Assembly (NCBI RefSeq): GCF_000515215.1
Contig: NZ_KI911557.1
Location: 4,893,741-4,957,740, forward strand
Reading direction: 5' to 3'
DNA: 64,000 nt
Source of the DNA: Methylomonas sp. 11b
GTDB taxonomy: Bacteria; Pseudomonadota; Gammaproteobacteria; Methylococcales; Methylomonadaceae
Below the pieces are notes generated by a model. That model was not told where the DNA came from. It saw nothing but the letters and a program-made list of their open reading frames with translations, and searched no databases. The translations under genes and the position numbers were made by a program. Position 1 is the first letter of the stretch, and every line of letters starts with the position of its first letter. Below are positions 16,643 through 26,546 of the stretch, piece by piece.

Positions 16643-17848
16643 ATGAGTCTTAATAGCCCATATTCTCTCGTATCTTTCGCCACCAGGTGTTTGGCTATGC
16701 TGATTTTATGCGGTTTGCAGGGCTGCTTTTCGCCGCTGGCGCTGGATAGGGCGGTGATCGAATACGATAAGGTCACCACCGATATTTTGTCGAAACAGTT
16801 GTTGCTGAACATCGGCCGTGCCCATCAGCACCAACCCATGCATTTCACCGGTGTCTCGAACATCGCCGCTACGTTTAATTTTCAATTCAATGCCGGTGCC
16901 ACGCCGGCCTTTACCGGTGAAGTCGGTTCGGTGATGACGCCTGTATTTGGCGGGACGATGTCTGAAAATCCGACAATCAGCATTGTGCCCATCGAAGGGG
17001 AGGAATTTACCCGGCGCTTGTTGACACCGTTTCAGGAAAACAAACTGACCATGTTGTTGCGGCAAGGTGTGGACGTGGATTTGCTGTTGCGTCTACTCGC
17101 CGGCGAGCTAAGGCTAAACGGCGGCGAGCAGGCCGGCGTGTATTTGAATCAACCGGCGGATGGCGACGGTTATCGATTGTTCCGGCAAGCTGTGTTGCAT
17201 TTGTCCGCCATCCAGGACAACCATAAGCTGTTTGTGGAACCGTTGATATTCAATCGCAGTTGGAGTCTGTCTGCCGAGGCGATAAACGTCGAGCAATTGG
17301 CGGCCTTGCAAAAAGACTATAAAGTTGAGTTCAGCGCCGACCAAAAGCAACTGACCTTAACTAAGCGGGTGACAGGACGAATCTTGTTGACCAATTACGA
17401 TCCCGCAACATTGAGCAACGAAGAGCGTTTGCGTTTGCATGAAGAAGCCGATCAAGGCGCCGAAAATGATGTCAGTGTGGATATTCGCGCCGGCTATCCG
17501 GGTGGCGAATGGCCGTTGCACGGTGTGTTTCGCTTGCGCAGCTTTCACAATGTGTTGAATTTTATCGGTCAAACGATCAATGATGATCCGGAATACGCTG
17601 TCGATAAGCACCCTAGGACGCCTTCGGTGAGCGAGAACCCAGTGCAAACCATGGCCTTACTGGTCAGCGAAGACGAGCCTTCTTCAACCGAGATTAGCGT
17701 GCGTTTCGGCGACAATTATTATGCCTTGCAGCCGGAAACCGGCTATCAATGGAATCGGGAAGGTTTTAGATTGTTATGTCAGATTTTTCAAATGACCATG
17801 ACCGACCTGGCGCGGAAGGGTGCGCCGGAAATTACTATTTCCAAATAA
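16643..17848 (+). CDS. lipoprotein of unknown function
   Basis: 401 residues. A basic N-terminus, hydrophobic segment and lipobox (LQGC, Cys28) indicate an exported lipoprotein. The mature part is soluble; I do not recognise a catalytic domain. There is a glycine-rich region around residues 75-110 and a Leu-rich region about 150-165. It ends 12 bp before the CorA-type gene, so the two are probably co-transcribed. Confidence 0.75.
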   Translation: MSLNSPYSLVSFATRCLAMLILCGLQGCFSPLALDRAVIEYDKVTTDILSKQLLLNIGRAHQHQPMHFTGVSNIAATFNFQFNAGATPAFTGEVGSVMTPVFGGTMSENPTISIVPIEGEEFTRRLLTPFQENKLTMLLRQGVDVDLLLRLLAGELRLNGGEQAGVYLNQPADGDGYRLFRQAVLHLSAIQDNHKLFVEPLIFNRSWSLSAEAINVEQLAALQKDYKVEFSADQKQLTLTKRVTGRILLTNYDPATLSNEERLRLHEEADQGAENDVSVDIRAGYPGGEWPLHGVFRLRSFHNVLNFIGQTINDDPEYAVDKHPRTPSVSENPVQTMALLVSEDEPSSTEISVRFGDNYYALQPETGYQWNREGFRLLCQIFQMTMTDLARKGAPEITISK

Positions 17849-17860
17849 GCGGGAGATATT

Positions 17861-18850
17861 TTGAGCGAAACTATCGACAAAAACATGGTGATGCGCTGCG
17901 TGGCCTATCAAAAAGGCGTGGGCATCGGCGACGTCACCATCGAAGACATCAGCGAAGTATTGCTGAAAGACGATACCTTTATCTGGTTGGGTTTGCGCGA
18001 AGCGAATGCCGAGATATTGAGAAAAATTCAGCAGGAATTTGGTTTACACGAGCTGGCGATTGAAGATGCTTGCGCCGCGCACCAGCGGCCGAAGATCGAG
18101 GAATATGGCGATTCGCTGTTTATCGTGCTGCATACGGCGGAATTGATCGAGAAAAAAGTGGAATTCGGCGAGACGCACATTTTTATGGGGCCGCGTTTTG
18201 TGGTCACCGTACGCCATGGCGCGTCGCAGAGTTTGAGCAAGGTGCGTGAGCGTTGTCAGGCCATGCCGCACCAACTCAGCAAGGGACCGGGCTTTGCCTT
18301 GTACTCGATTATGGATTTTATCGTCGATAATTACATGGTAGCGATTGCCGGATTGCAAGACCGCTTTGATGTATTGGAGTCGGCGATATTTCAATATCGG
18401 CCCAGCCGGCAAACCATGGAAGATCTCTACGAATTAAAGCGCGAGTTATTGTTGCTGGAAGGCGCTATAAATCCGGTGATAGATATTTGCAACGAGTTGA
18501 TGCGTTTTCATGGCGGTCTGATACACAAGGATGTCAGAGTGTATTTCCGCGACATCGCCGATCACATCAAACGCGTCGATCAGGCTATACAAGGCATGCG
18601 CGAGATGTTGCTGGCGGCGATGCAGGTGCACCTTACTTTTGAAACGGTGCGACAAAACGAAGTAGTCAAACGTTTGGCCGGTTGGGGGGCGATTTTGGCG
18701 ATACCGACCATGGTATTCAGTTTGTACGGTATGAACTTCCGGCACATGCCGGAGTTGGATTGGGTGTACAGTTACCCCTTAGTCGTTGGCAGCGTGGCGC
18801 TGTGCAGCTTGGCCTTGTATTTGCGTTTGAAGCGGGCCGGGTGGTTGTGA
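17861..18850 (+). CDS. corA: CorA-family divalent metal transporter
   Basis: 329 residues from a TTG start with GGGAGA six bases upstream; no nearer ATG gives the full N-terminal domain. The cytoplasmic alpha/beta domain contains the typical EFGLHELAIEDACAAHQRPK segment, followed by the long stalk helix and two C-terminal membrane helices. The selectivity motif YGMNF (Gly290-Met-Asn292) is intact at the end of the first helix. The protein should form a pentameric inner-membrane channel for Mg2+ or other divalent cations. The C-terminus is basic (RLKRAGWL), as is usual on the cytoplasmic side. Selectivity within the family cannot be set from sequence. Confidence 0.93.
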   Translation: MSETIDKNMVMRCVAYQKGVGIGDVTIEDISEVLLKDDTFIWLGLREANAEILRKIQQEFGLHELAIEDACAAHQRPKIEEYGDSLFIVLHTAELIEKKVEFGETHIFMGPRFVVTVRHGASQSLSKVRERCQAMPHQLSKGPGFALYSIMDFIVDNYMVAIAGLQDRFDVLESAIFQYRPSRQTMEDLYELKRELLLLEGAINPVIDICNELMRFHGGLIHKDVRVYFRDIADHIKRVDQAIQGMREMLLAAMQVHLTFETVRQNEVVKRLAGWGAILAIPTMVFSLYGMNFRHMPELDWVYSYPLVVGSVALCSLALYLRLKRAGWL

Positions 18851-18859
18851 GCGCTCTCT

Positions 18860-18976
18860 TGTTAACCCAGTCCTTAAATTACCTGTGGCCGTCATTCCCG
18901 CAAAAGCGGGAATCGAGAATAGTTACTGGGCTCATCCCACCTGCGCAGGAGCGACGTAGTTAACGGCTGGGTTGAT
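18860..18976. repeat. interspersed repeat (copy B) with ATTCCCGC palindrome
   Basis: Begins TTGTTAACCCAGTCCTTAAA, contains the perfect 8-bp hairpin ATTCCCGC-AAAA-GCGGGAAT (18894-18913) and ends AACGGCTGGGTTGATAA. The ends are inverted (TTAACCCAG / CTGGGTT). Related to copies at 13516 and 23232. Confidence 0.6.
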
Positions 18977-18994
18977 AATACGCTTAACATTGCA

Positions 18995-19540
18995 TCAGTT
19001 GCCGCTCGCCTGTAATTGCTTCAGCATTTCCGCGACGCGTTTGGCATCCAATGCGGGGTCTACATCGTCATCGATACGGCGTATGGTTAAATTGGGATCG
19101 ACTATAAATGTCCAGCGTTTGGCCATATTCAATATCGGCATTTTCACGCCGTAGGCTTCGCTGACTTTGGCATCCGCGTCGGATAACAAGGTGAAGGTCA
19201 GTTTATGTTGCTGATGAAACGCCAACAGATCCTTGACGTCATCGGTGCTAATTCCGTAAACCTCGGCATTTTGCTCGCGGATCAGATTGATGGCATCGCG
19301 AAAGGCGCAGGCTTGCGTGGTACAGCCGGGTGTACCGGCTTTGGGATAAAAATATAATACTGTCCAACCTTTCCCGCGCCGAGCGGCTAAACTTATCGGA
19401 TCGCCATCGTGCGCTGGCAATTGAAATAACGGTGCAGATTGACCGACTTGTAAAGGGGCCGCGTTTGCCGTCTGCGAAAACGTTAGCAAGGCGAACAGCA
19501 TGAAGACCAAGAGTCTGAACGTAAGAGTGAATTTTTGCAT
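18995..19540 (-). CDS. exported PrxQ/BCP-type peroxiredoxin
   Basis: 181 residues with a Sec signal peptide cleaved around ANA-AP (residues 27-28). The AhpC-TSA fold has YFYPKAGTPGCTTQACAFRD with the peroxidatic Cys73 and a second Cys78 five residues on, the atypical 2-Cys arrangement of PrxQ/BCP enzymes. YGVKMPI and RWTFIVDP follow. It should reduce hydrogen peroxide or organic peroxides in the periplasm, using a thiol donor that is not encoded here. It stands alone on the minus strand, divergent from the GAF-GGDEF-EAL gene. Confidence 0.92.
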   Translation of the reverse strand: MQKFTLTFRLLVFMLFALLTFSQTANAAPLQVGQSAPLFQLPAHDGDPISLAARRGKGWTVLYFYPKAGTPGCTTQACAFRDAINLIREQNAEVYGISTDDVKDLLAFHQQHKLTFTLLSDADAKVSEAYGVKMPILNMAKRWTFIVDPNLTIRRIDDDVDPALDAKRVAEMLKQLQASGN

Positions 19541-19855
19541 ACATAATCTCCCTTAAGCGGTATGCGATGATGAAGTGCCGAATGTTTTTGAGTTTATTAG
19601 CATGGCCAGTATTCCGCAAAAAGCCGGTTACACAATGGTGATACAGGCACTCGCAGTCATTCGGTTGGATTTGCCCGATCCCCATTTTGAACAGATAATC
19701 CCAATGGTCTGGATGTCCGGGCCGAAAGCCGGAAAACTATAGTGGTATGGTTCACCTAAAATTTCACTTATATTATTCGTGGTTTTTGGCCGGTTGCATC
19801 TAAGTTTTTTTACAGGCCAGTGTCTATTTTGGAGTCGAATAACGGAATAAGCAAA
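19541..19855. other. 315-bp divergent intergenic region
   Basis: Spacer between the peroxiredoxin and GGDEF-EAL genes. It contains an AT-rich segment around 19755-19780 with TATATT at 19769 that could be a -10 element, but no matching -35 was found. No gene recognised. Confidence 0.4.
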
Positions 19856-22800
19856 ATGACGCGTCCGTATTACTTTTCCCGGTTTTCTCGAATTTTGTGG
19901 CTGAATCTGGCCATGTTTGTGATTTTCGCCATCGCATTCGCGATTTACGTGCGCGCAGAGAAGCAAATTGATCGCGCCAACGAAATCCGCTTAGAGTCAC
20001 ATTTACTGGCCGACGAGTTTCGGCAATCTTCCAACGATCTCTCCCATGTGGCGCGCAGCTATGTAGCCACCGGCGATTCAATCTTCAAACGATATTATCA
20101 AGACATTATCGACATTCGCGACGGCAAACTGCCCCGGCCCGAAAATTATCACGACATGTATTGGGATTTGGCGATTGCCAATGGTCATCTCGCACCGCAA
20201 TCAGGCAGTCAAGCGCTTGCCTTGCTGGAGTTGATGCGGCAAGCCGGGTTTTCCGAGCAGGAAATGGCGAAAATGGCCGAAGCCACTGCCGATTCCGCGG
20301 CTCTCATTCAAATAGAGCGCACGGCGATGGACATGGTTGATTCGAATCAGGAAATGCCCAACGCTACCTGGCGTCAGGCCAATCTGATGCTACACGATGC
20401 GGCTTACCACCAAGCAAAAGCGAAAGTCATGCAGTCGATCATCGAAGCCTTCGAATTGATGGACCTGCGCACGCAACAGAGCGTGATTGCCAGAGCGCGT
20501 ATTGCCTTCTGGTTGCGGATGGTATTCGTGCTGTTTGGGGTAATGTTGATTTTGACGCTTTGGCGGGCGTATCGGACTTTACACGCGATATTGGGCGCGT
20601 CGGTCGATGAATTGCACGATCAGATCGTTCGTTTGGGTAGCGGCGATTTTTCCGAAACTATTTCGGTTGGCGAGGGCATGCGCAACAGCGTGTTGGGCTG
20701 GCTGGCGGAAACTCAGTCAAGTTTGGCAACTGTCGAAGCCGCGCGTCGGAGTGCCGAAGCGAAAAATCTGCGCTTGACCCAATTGTATGCCGCATTAAGT
20801 CAATGTAATCAAGCCATTGTTCGCTGTACCAGCGAGGCCGAATTATTCCCGCAAATCTGCCGCGATGCGGTGGTCTTTGGCGGCATGAAAATGGCCTGGA
20901 TCGGAATGCTTGACCAAGCCAGCCAATCGATCAAACCGGTTGCTTGTTACGGCATCGGCATCGAATACCTGGATGGCATTGCAATATCGATAGACGAGAA
21001 CCTGCCGACCGGGCGTGGACCAACCGGTATCGCGGTTAGAGAGGACAGGCCATACTGGTGCCAGGATTTTCAACATGACCCTGCTACCATTGCCTGGCAT
21101 GCGCGTGGGGCAAAATTCGATTGGCAGGCTTCCGCTGCCTTACCCTTGCATCGCAATGGCAAGCCGGCTGGCGCATTTATGTTGTACGGCGATGAAATAA
21201 ATGTGTTTGACGATGCCGCGCGCAGTTTGTTGTTGGAAATGGCCATGGACATCGATCATGCCATCGGCGGCTTCGAGCGCGAGACCGAACGTCAGCAAGC
21301 GCAGCAGATGGAAAGTTTGCGGGTGTTTATGCTGGAGCGACTCAACGGTAACTTACAGCTGATGGATGTTTTGCGGGATGTTGTCACCGAACTTGAAATA
21401 TTCCTGACAGATAGTCTGTGTTCGATTTTGCTGGTGGATGAGGATCAGCGTTTACGAATAGGCGCGGCGCCAAGTCTCCCGGATTTTTACAATCAGGCGA
21501 TTGACGGCCTAAAGATAGGTGCCGGGCTTGGATCGTGCGGCAATACCGCATACACCGGGGAAAGGACTATCGCTGAAAATCTTGCCGAGCATCCGTATTG
21601 GCAGCCTTTTCTGGCGTTGGCGGAACGGGCAGGCTTGGCGGCATGCTGGTCGGAACCGGTGCTTTCTGCCGGGAAAAAAGTGCTGGGCACCTTTGCGATT
21701 TATCATCGTCACCCTGCCGTTCCTAACAAACATGAATTGCGCTTGCTGGAAATGGTCGCGCATTTTATCGCCCTGGCTATCGAACGCAAGCAGGCAGAAG
21801 AGCACATTTATTATTTGGCCAATTACGACTCGCTCACCGGCTTACCGAATCGCAGTCAATTGGACGATCATTTGAAATATGCATTGAGTTTGGCTAAACG
21901 GAGTAACGGCCACTTAGCGCTAATGTTTCTTGATCTCGATCATTTCAAAAATGTTAACGATACCCTGGGGCATAGCGTCGGCGATGCGCTGTTGGTGGAA
22001 TTAGCCGATCGGCTTTGTGCCGTGCTGCGCGAAGAAGATACCGTGACGCGTTTGGGCGGCGACGAATTTATTTTCCTGTTACCGGGCACCGATGCCGGTG
22101 GGGCGGCGAATGTCGCGCAAAAATTACTGGATGCGATAGCGGAGCCTTACCGAATTGAGGAATTGGATTTGACGATGAGCGCATCGATCGGCATAGCCTT
22201 GTATCCGGACGATGGCGAGGACCTGGAAAGCCTGTCCAAAAGTGCGGATGTTGCGATGTACCGGGTCAAAACCGATGGTCGACACGGTTACCGCTTTTTT
22301 ACGCCGGAAATGCAAGCCCGTGCCCAGCGCAATCTGCAACTGGTTAATGCCTTATGCCATGCCTTGGATCGCCAACAACTGCATGTTTATTATCAACCGC
22401 AGGCGGATATTCATAGTGGGCGCGTGATCGGTGTGGAAGCCTTGTTGCGCTGGCGGCATCCCGAGTTTGGCATGGTTTCGCCGGCCGAATTCATTCCGGT
22501 GGCAGAAGACAGCGGACTGATTCTGCCTATCGGTGAGTGGGTGTTGCAAACGGCGGTGCGGCAAGCGAAAACCTGCCTTGATCAGGGGCTGGGGCCTTTG
22601 ATCATGGCGGTCAATCTATCGGCTGCTCAATTTAGTCATCCGGCCTTGCCGGAGATGGTTTCGCGTATTTTGGAAAAGGAAGGCTTGCCGCCCGAGTATT
22701 TGGAGCTGGAGTTGACCGAAGGGGTGTCGATGCAAAACCCCGAAGCTGCGGTGGCGGTGATGAATAATCTGCATGAGCGTGGCGTACGCATGTCTATCGA

Positions 22801-23119
22801 CGACTTCGGCACCGGTTATTCGTCATTGAGTTATCTGAAGAAATTTAAAGTATACAAGTTGAAGATCGACCAATCTTTTGTCCGTGACATCAGTACCGAT
22901 TCGGAAGATAAAGCCATCGTCAGCGCGGTGATCAGCCTGGCCGGCAGCCTGGGTTTGCGAACCATAGCCGAAGGTGTGGAAACGGTCGAACAGCGGGAGT
23001 TCTTGCGCGAACAGGGCTGTCAGGAGATTCAAGGCTATTTATTCAGCAAGCCAATGCCTAGCGACCAATTTGAGCTGTTTTTGCGGCAAAGCGTCATCGA
23101 TTCGACTAGAACGTCTTGA
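19856..23119 (+). CDS. membrane-anchored dual-GAF GGDEF-EAL protein
   Basis: 1087 residues from the ATG at 19856 (GGAATAAG upstream); a GTG at 19820 would add 12. Order: membrane helix (about 12-32), periplasmic helical sensor region, second helix (about 225-245), HAMP-like linker, GAF (about 310-470), GAF (about 500-645), GGDEF with motif at about 734-738 and RxxD inhibitory site (REED), then EAL with motif at about 861-863 and NLSAAQF, ELTEG, DDFGTG and EGVET. Both catalytic centres look complete, so it may synthesise or degrade cyclic di-GMP in response to periplasmic and cytoplasmic ligands. It is the third GGDEF-EAL protein in 23 kb. The ligands are unknown. Confidence 0.93.
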   Translation: MTRPYYFSRFSRILWLNLAMFVIFAIAFAIYVRAEKQIDRANEIRLESHLLADEFRQSSNDLSHVARSYVATGDSIFKRYYQDIIDIRDGKLPRPENYHDMYWDLAIANGHLAPQSGSQALALLELMRQAGFSEQEMAKMAEATADSAALIQIERTAMDMVDSNQEMPNATWRQANLMLHDAAYHQAKAKVMQSIIEAFELMDLRTQQSVIARARIAFWLRMVFVLFGVMLILTLWRAYRTLHAILGASVDELHDQIVRLGSGDFSETISVGEGMRNSVLGWLAETQSSLATVEAARRSAEAKNLRLTQLYAALSQCNQAIVRCTSEAELFPQICRDAVVFGGMKMAWIGMLDQASQSIKPVACYGIGIEYLDGIAISIDENLPTGRGPTGIAVREDRPYWCQDFQHDPATIAWHARGAKFDWQASAALPLHRNGKPAGAFMLYGDEINVFDDAARSLLLEMAMDIDHAIGGFERETERQQAQQMESLRVFMLERLNGNLQLMDVLRDVVTELEIFLTDSLCSILLVDEDQRLRIGAAPSLPDFYNQAIDGLKIGAGLGSCGNTAYTGERTIAENLAEHPYWQPFLALAERAGLAACWSEPVLSAGKKVLGTFAIYHRHPAVPNKHELRLLEMVAHFIALAIERKQAEEHIYYLANYDSLTGLPNRSQLDDHLKYALSLAKRSNGHLALMFLDLDHFKNVNDTLGHSVGDALLVELADRLCAVLREEDTVTRLGGDEFIFLLPGTDAGGAANVAQKLLDAIAEPYRIEELDLTMSASIGIALYPDDGEDLESLSKSADVAMYRVKTDGRHGYRFFTPEMQARAQRNLQLVNALCHALDRQQLHVYYQPQADIHSGRVIGVEALLRWRHPEFGMVSPAEFIPVAEDSGLILPIGEWVLQTAVRQAKTCLDQGLGPLIMAVNLSAAQFSHPALPEMVSRILEKEGLPPEYLELELTEGVSMQNPEAAVAVMNNLHERGVRMSIDDFGTGYSSLSYLKKFKVYKLKIDQSFVRDISTDSEDKAIVSAVISLAGSLGLRTIAEGVETVEQREFLREQGCQEIQGYLFSKPMPSDQFELFLRQSVIDSTRTS

Positions 23120-23231
23120 AGGATATTTCGGTGGCGTGCGGTCGAGCTTGCGCAGCTTACAAATTGACGAAAGGGTGGAGCGGGTCCATGCTTGTTTACT
23201 GAGTTCGGCGGTGCTGGTGACTTCTCTATTA

Positions 23232-23360
23232 TCCCGGCCCATAAATATCGTCGCTCCCGCGAAGGCGTTAGCCCAGCGGCTAGTTTGGATTTTCTGTGTG
23301 GTCTTACGGCTCCCGCCTTCGCCGGAATGACGACTCCAGGGAGTTGCTGGGCCGGTTTGA
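23232..23360. repeat. interspersed repeat (copy C)
   Basis: Starts TCCCGGCCCATAAATATCGT and ends GCTGGGCCGG; it matches the reverse complement of 13516-13648 over its first half. It fills most of the 287-bp gap before hflK. Confidence 0.6.
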
Positions 23361-23406
23361 TAACGCTACGCAATTTGATTTTTCGCCGACTTAACGGAGC
23401 CAGTTC

Positions 23407-24384
23407 TTGAACGACGTCAATCCCATTTTTAAAAATCTGCCCGATTCGCTGCCGATTTCGCCGTTGGCGATCCTGATTATCGTCACGGTGCTGGTCGGCG
23501 CGACCATGTCGTTTTACACCATCCCCGCCGAGTCAGAGGGTATTGTGTTGCGCTTTGGCGAATTCATCGAAAAAGTCCCGTCCGGCTTGCATGCCAAACT
23601 CCCGTTTGGCGTGGATAGCGTCATTACCGTGCCCACTCAGCGTCAGCAGAAGCTGGAGTTTGGCTTTGCTACGCCAGGCTTCACCAACCCGGATCAAATT
23701 GGCGATGAACCGGCCTTGGAAAAGTCGATGGTAACCGGCGATCTGAATTCGGCGCTGGTGGAGTGGATCGTGCAATACCGGATCACCGACCCGGAAAAAT
23801 ATCTGTTTGATGTCCGCGATCCTGGTCTGACTTTGCGGGACATTTCCGAAGCGGTGATGCGAGAGGTGGTGGGTGATCGCACCGTCGATGAAATTATTAC
23901 CATCGGTCGGCAGGAGATTGAGGACACCGTTTTGGCGCGTGCCCGCTTACTCGCGGAACGCTACCAGTTAGGAGTGTCGATCAATCAAGTGCAACTGAAA
24001 AACGTCAATCCGCCCGAACCGGTACAGCCCTCGTTCAATGAAGTGAATCGTGCTCAGCAAGACCGAGAGAACGTCATCAATCTGGCGAATGGCGAATATA
24101 ACAAAGCAGTGCCGCGCGCGCGTGGTGAAGCGGATCAGAAAATTCGCGCCGCAGAAGGTTATCGTTTTAAACGAATTAACGAAGCGGAAGGGGATGTCAC
24201 CGCTTTCAATCAAGTGTTGGAACAATATCTAAAAGCCCCGGAAGTGACGCGCACCCGGATTTATCTGGAAACGATGGGCGAGGTGTTACCGCAAGCCAGC
24301 CAGCAAATTATTGTCGATGACTCGGTGCAGCAAATATTGCCGATGTTGCCGTTTCCCGGTCAGGCAGCGGGAGTAGTCAAATGA
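23407..24384 (+). CDS. hflK: FtsH protease modulator HflK
   Basis: 325 residues from a TTG start with GGAG seven bases upstream. A single N-terminal membrane helix (about 19-37) is followed by a band-7/SPFH domain: SEGIVLRFGEF, RQQKLEFGF, ITDPEKYLFDVRDP, TVDEIITIGRQEI and a long helical region. HflK with HflC forms a large inner-membrane cage around FtsH and limits its proteolysis. The stop overlaps the start of hflC by four bases. The protein is shorter at its N-terminus than E. coli HflK, lacking the Gly-rich leader. Confidence 0.93.
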   Translation: MNDVNPIFKNLPDSLPISPLAILIIVTVLVGATMSFYTIPAESEGIVLRFGEFIEKVPSGLHAKLPFGVDSVITVPTQRQQKLEFGFATPGFTNPDQIGDEPALEKSMVTGDLNSALVEWIVQYRITDPEKYLFDVRDPGLTLRDISEAVMREVVGDRTVDEIITIGRQEIEDTVLARARLLAERYQLGVSINQVQLKNVNPPEPVQPSFNEVNRAQQDRENVINLANGEYNKAVPRARGEADQKIRAAEGYRFKRINEAEGDVTAFNQVLEQYLKAPEVTRTRIYLETMGEVLPQASQQIIVDDSVQQILPMLPFPGQAAGVVK

Positions 24385-25346
24385 ATCTATCGACAAGAAA
24401 CTGGCTGTTAATCGTTGTTTCGGGGTTTTTGCTATGGCAATCGGTGTTTACCGTCGACCAAACCGAGCAGGTTATCATCACCCAATTCGGTAAACCGGTC
24501 GGCGAGCCGATTACCAGCCCTGGTTTGCATTTCAAGATCCCGTTTACCCAGCAGATCAATAGCTTCGATAAGCGTTACCTGGCCTGGGATGGACCGATGG
24601 TGGAGATGTCTACCAAGGATAAGACCTATGTACAAGTCGATACCTTCGCCCGCTGGCGCATCACCCAGCCCATGCAATATTACTTACGCTTGCGTGACGA
24701 ACGTAGCGCGCAATCGCGTTTAGAGGACATTTTAGGCAGCGAGACCCGCACTGCGATTGCCCGTCACGAATTGATCGAAGTGGTGCGTTCGGACAAGGAT
24801 CGTAAACCCCTGCAAGACGAAAGCTTGGGGCCGTTGACCGGTGAGGGCACGATAGGCGTATTGCGGCCAATCCGGGTGGGCCGGGCGGCGATCGAAAAAG
24901 ACGTGTTCGATGCCGCAGCGCCGAAATTGGCCGAATTTGGTGTCGAATTGTTGGATGTGCGCTTCAAACGCATCAATTACAACCATCAGGTACTTGAACG
25001 AATCCATCAGCGGATGATCAGCGAACGCTTGCAAATTGCCCAGCGTTTCCGCTCGGAAGGCGAGGGCGAGGCGGCCAGGATTAACGGTAATCGGGATCGG
25101 GATCTCAATGAAATCGAATCCACCGCATATAAACGTGTGCAAGAAATTCAAGGCGAAGCGGATGCCAAGGCCACCGAAATTTACGCCAAGGCCTACGGGC
25201 AAAAACCCGAGTCCGCCGAGTTTTACAAGTTCTTGAAGAGCATGGAAACCTATCGCAAAGTGATAGACGGCGACGCTACCATTGTGTTGTCCACTAATAG
25301 CGATTTATTTGGCCTATTGAAGCGGGTGGAGCAAAAGAATCGTTAA
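24381..25346 (+). CDS. hflC: FtsH protease modulator HflC
   Basis: 321 residues. N-terminal membrane helix (about 7-24) followed by the SPFH domain: VDQTEQVIITQFGKPVG, SPGLHFKIPF, YVQVDTFARWRI, and a C-terminal helical region with AYKRVQEIQGEADAKATEIY. It is the partner of HflK in the cage around FtsH. The ATGA overlap with hflK shows translational coupling. An insertion in the middle (about 135-165, SDKDRKPLQDESLGPLTGEG) is typical of proteobacterial HflC. Confidence 0.93.
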   Translation: MNLSTRNWLLIVVSGFLLWQSVFTVDQTEQVIITQFGKPVGEPITSPGLHFKIPFTQQINSFDKRYLAWDGPMVEMSTKDKTYVQVDTFARWRITQPMQYYLRLRDERSAQSRLEDILGSETRTAIARHELIEVVRSDKDRKPLQDESLGPLTGEGTIGVLRPIRVGRAAIEKDVFDAAAPKLAEFGVELLDVRFKRINYNHQVLERIHQRMISERLQIAQRFRSEGEGEAARINGNRDRDLNEIESTAYKRVQEIQGEADAKATEIYAKAYGQKPESAEFYKFLKSMETYRKVIDGDATIVLSTNSDLFGLLKRVEQKNR

Positions 25347-25451
25347 TACCCAGCAAAGCGGCGATGCGGTTTATAACGCCAATAAGCAAAAATTAAGCTG
25401 GTGACGGCAAACTTTATCGCAAGCAAATAATTGACTAACAGGAGGTTTGCG

Positions 25452-25808
25452 ATGTTAAAAACAACAACAGTCATCGTTTTGGGTTTATTGGTGTCGTCGG
25501 CTGCGTTGGCCGACCATGAGCATTGGGGACATCATCATGGCCACCATCATCACGGGCATTATCAGCCGATGTATAGGGAAGAAGTGATTTATTATCAACC
25601 CGCGCCGGTCGTCGAGTATGTGCCGGCTCCTCAGTATTACGCTCCACCTCCGCCGCCAGCTTATTACGGCTACGACCAACGGTCGCCGCAAGGTTTACTG
25701 GGCGGTATGGTGGGTAGTGCGATGGGTTATCATTTGGGGGGCGGCGATCCGATAGCCGCCGGTATCGGTGCCGCCGCCGGGGCTTTGCTCGGTAACGGTA
25801 TGTATTGA
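25452..25808 (+). CDS. His-rich exported glycine-zipper protein
   Basis: 118 residues from the ATG at 25452, which has AGGAGG at ideal distance; the longer frame from 25431 has no such site. A signal peptide (cut near ALA-DH) precedes a histidine cluster (HHGHHHHGH), a Tyr/Pro-rich segment (YYAPPPPPAYYGY) and a C-terminal glycine zipper (LLGGMVGSAMGYHLGGG...GAAAGALLG). Such proteins are small envelope proteins with membrane-inserting Gly zippers; the His cluster suggests metal binding. The function is not known. Confidence 0.85.
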   Translation: MLKTTTVIVLGLLVSSAALADHEHWGHHHGHHHHGHYQPMYREEVIYYQPAPVVEYVPAPQYYAPPPPPAYYGYDQRSPQGLLGGMVGSAMGYHLGGGDPIAAGIGAAAGALLGNGMY

Positions 25809-25827
25809 GGCTGCGTGGACGGAGCGG

Positions 25828-26001
25828 TCAATATGCCAGTAACTTGAAAAAACTTTTCGGCGCGCCGCAAATCGGACAGTCCCAGTCGTCGGGGATATCC
25901 TCCCAGCGGGTGCCGGGTGCGATGCCGCTATCCGGGTCGCCCTTGGCTTCGTCGTAAATGTGCTCGCATTCCATGCAGTGGTATTTCTGGTAATCGCTCA
26001 T
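25828..26001 (-). CDS. rubredoxin
   Basis: 57 residues from the ATG at 26001; ten further upstream codons are not part of the fold. Two cysteine pairs bind one iron: HCMEC near the N-terminus and [11 protein letters not shown] near the C-terminus, with [14 protein letters not shown] between. This is a small cytoplasmic one-electron carrier. It is the last gene of a four-gene minus-strand operon with a hydrolase, DUF2905 and an ATP-grasp protein; its redox partner is not obvious. Confidence 0.93.
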   Translation of the reverse strand: MSDYQKYHCMECEHIYDEAKGDPDSGIAPGTRWEDIPDDWDCPICGAPKSFFKLLAY

Positions 26002-26018
26002 CGGATTCACTCTGGGTG

Positions 26019-26522
26019 TTAAGCGGCACAATCGCCGAGAAATCTTTCGAAAGCCGTCGCCATTACTGGCAATATGCTTAATAAGCGGTGGTCGGCATCC
26101 AACATATGCAGGCGCGCGTGATGTTCGTGGCAGAAGCGCCAGGCGTTTTCCGGGGCTACTACATCGTCTTGCCAGCCATGAAACACTTCGATGTTGGCAG
26201 TGCCTGGCTTAAACTCGGTACGCGCATAGCCTGGCAAATAGAATGCCGGCGCGATCAAAAACAAGCCCTTCGGCTTGATGATTTCCGCCGCGACGGTCGA
26301 AACATAAGCACCCATGCTGGAGCCCACCAGCACTATCGTTTCATATCCCGACACATCAAGCGCCAATAGCTGCTGTACCCGCCAGTCCGGGTCGTTGCTG
26401 GCTTGATAATCCGGGCTGATAAATTCAAACCCTTGGCGTTTGGCGACTTCTGCCAATGCCAGGGGTTTTTCGCCCCAGGGAATACTATCCTTACCGTGGC
26501 TGTATATGACCAGTTTGCTCAT
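26019..26522 (-). CDS. small alpha/beta hydrolase
   Basis: 167 residues. [17 protein letters not shown] at the N-terminus, nucleophile elbow GSSMGAY, acid in [11 protein letters not shown] and histidine in DADHRL: a compact Ser-Asp-His hydrolase of the YqiA/UPF0227-like size class. It is probably an esterase or thioesterase; the substrate is unknown. It lies 17 bp upstream of rubredoxin and 24 bp downstream of the DUF2905 gene in the same operon. Confidence 0.85.
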   Translation of the reverse strand: MSKLVIYSHGKDSIPWGEKPLALAEVAKRQGFEFISPDYQASNDPDWRVQQLLALDVSGYETIVLVGSSMGAYVSTVAAEIIKPKGLFLIAPAFYLPGYARTEFKPGTANIEVFHGWQDDVVAPENAWRFCHEHHARLHMLDADHRLLSILPVMATAFERFLGDCAA

Positions 26523-26546
26523 GATCTTTTCTCGCTGTTCGAAAGC

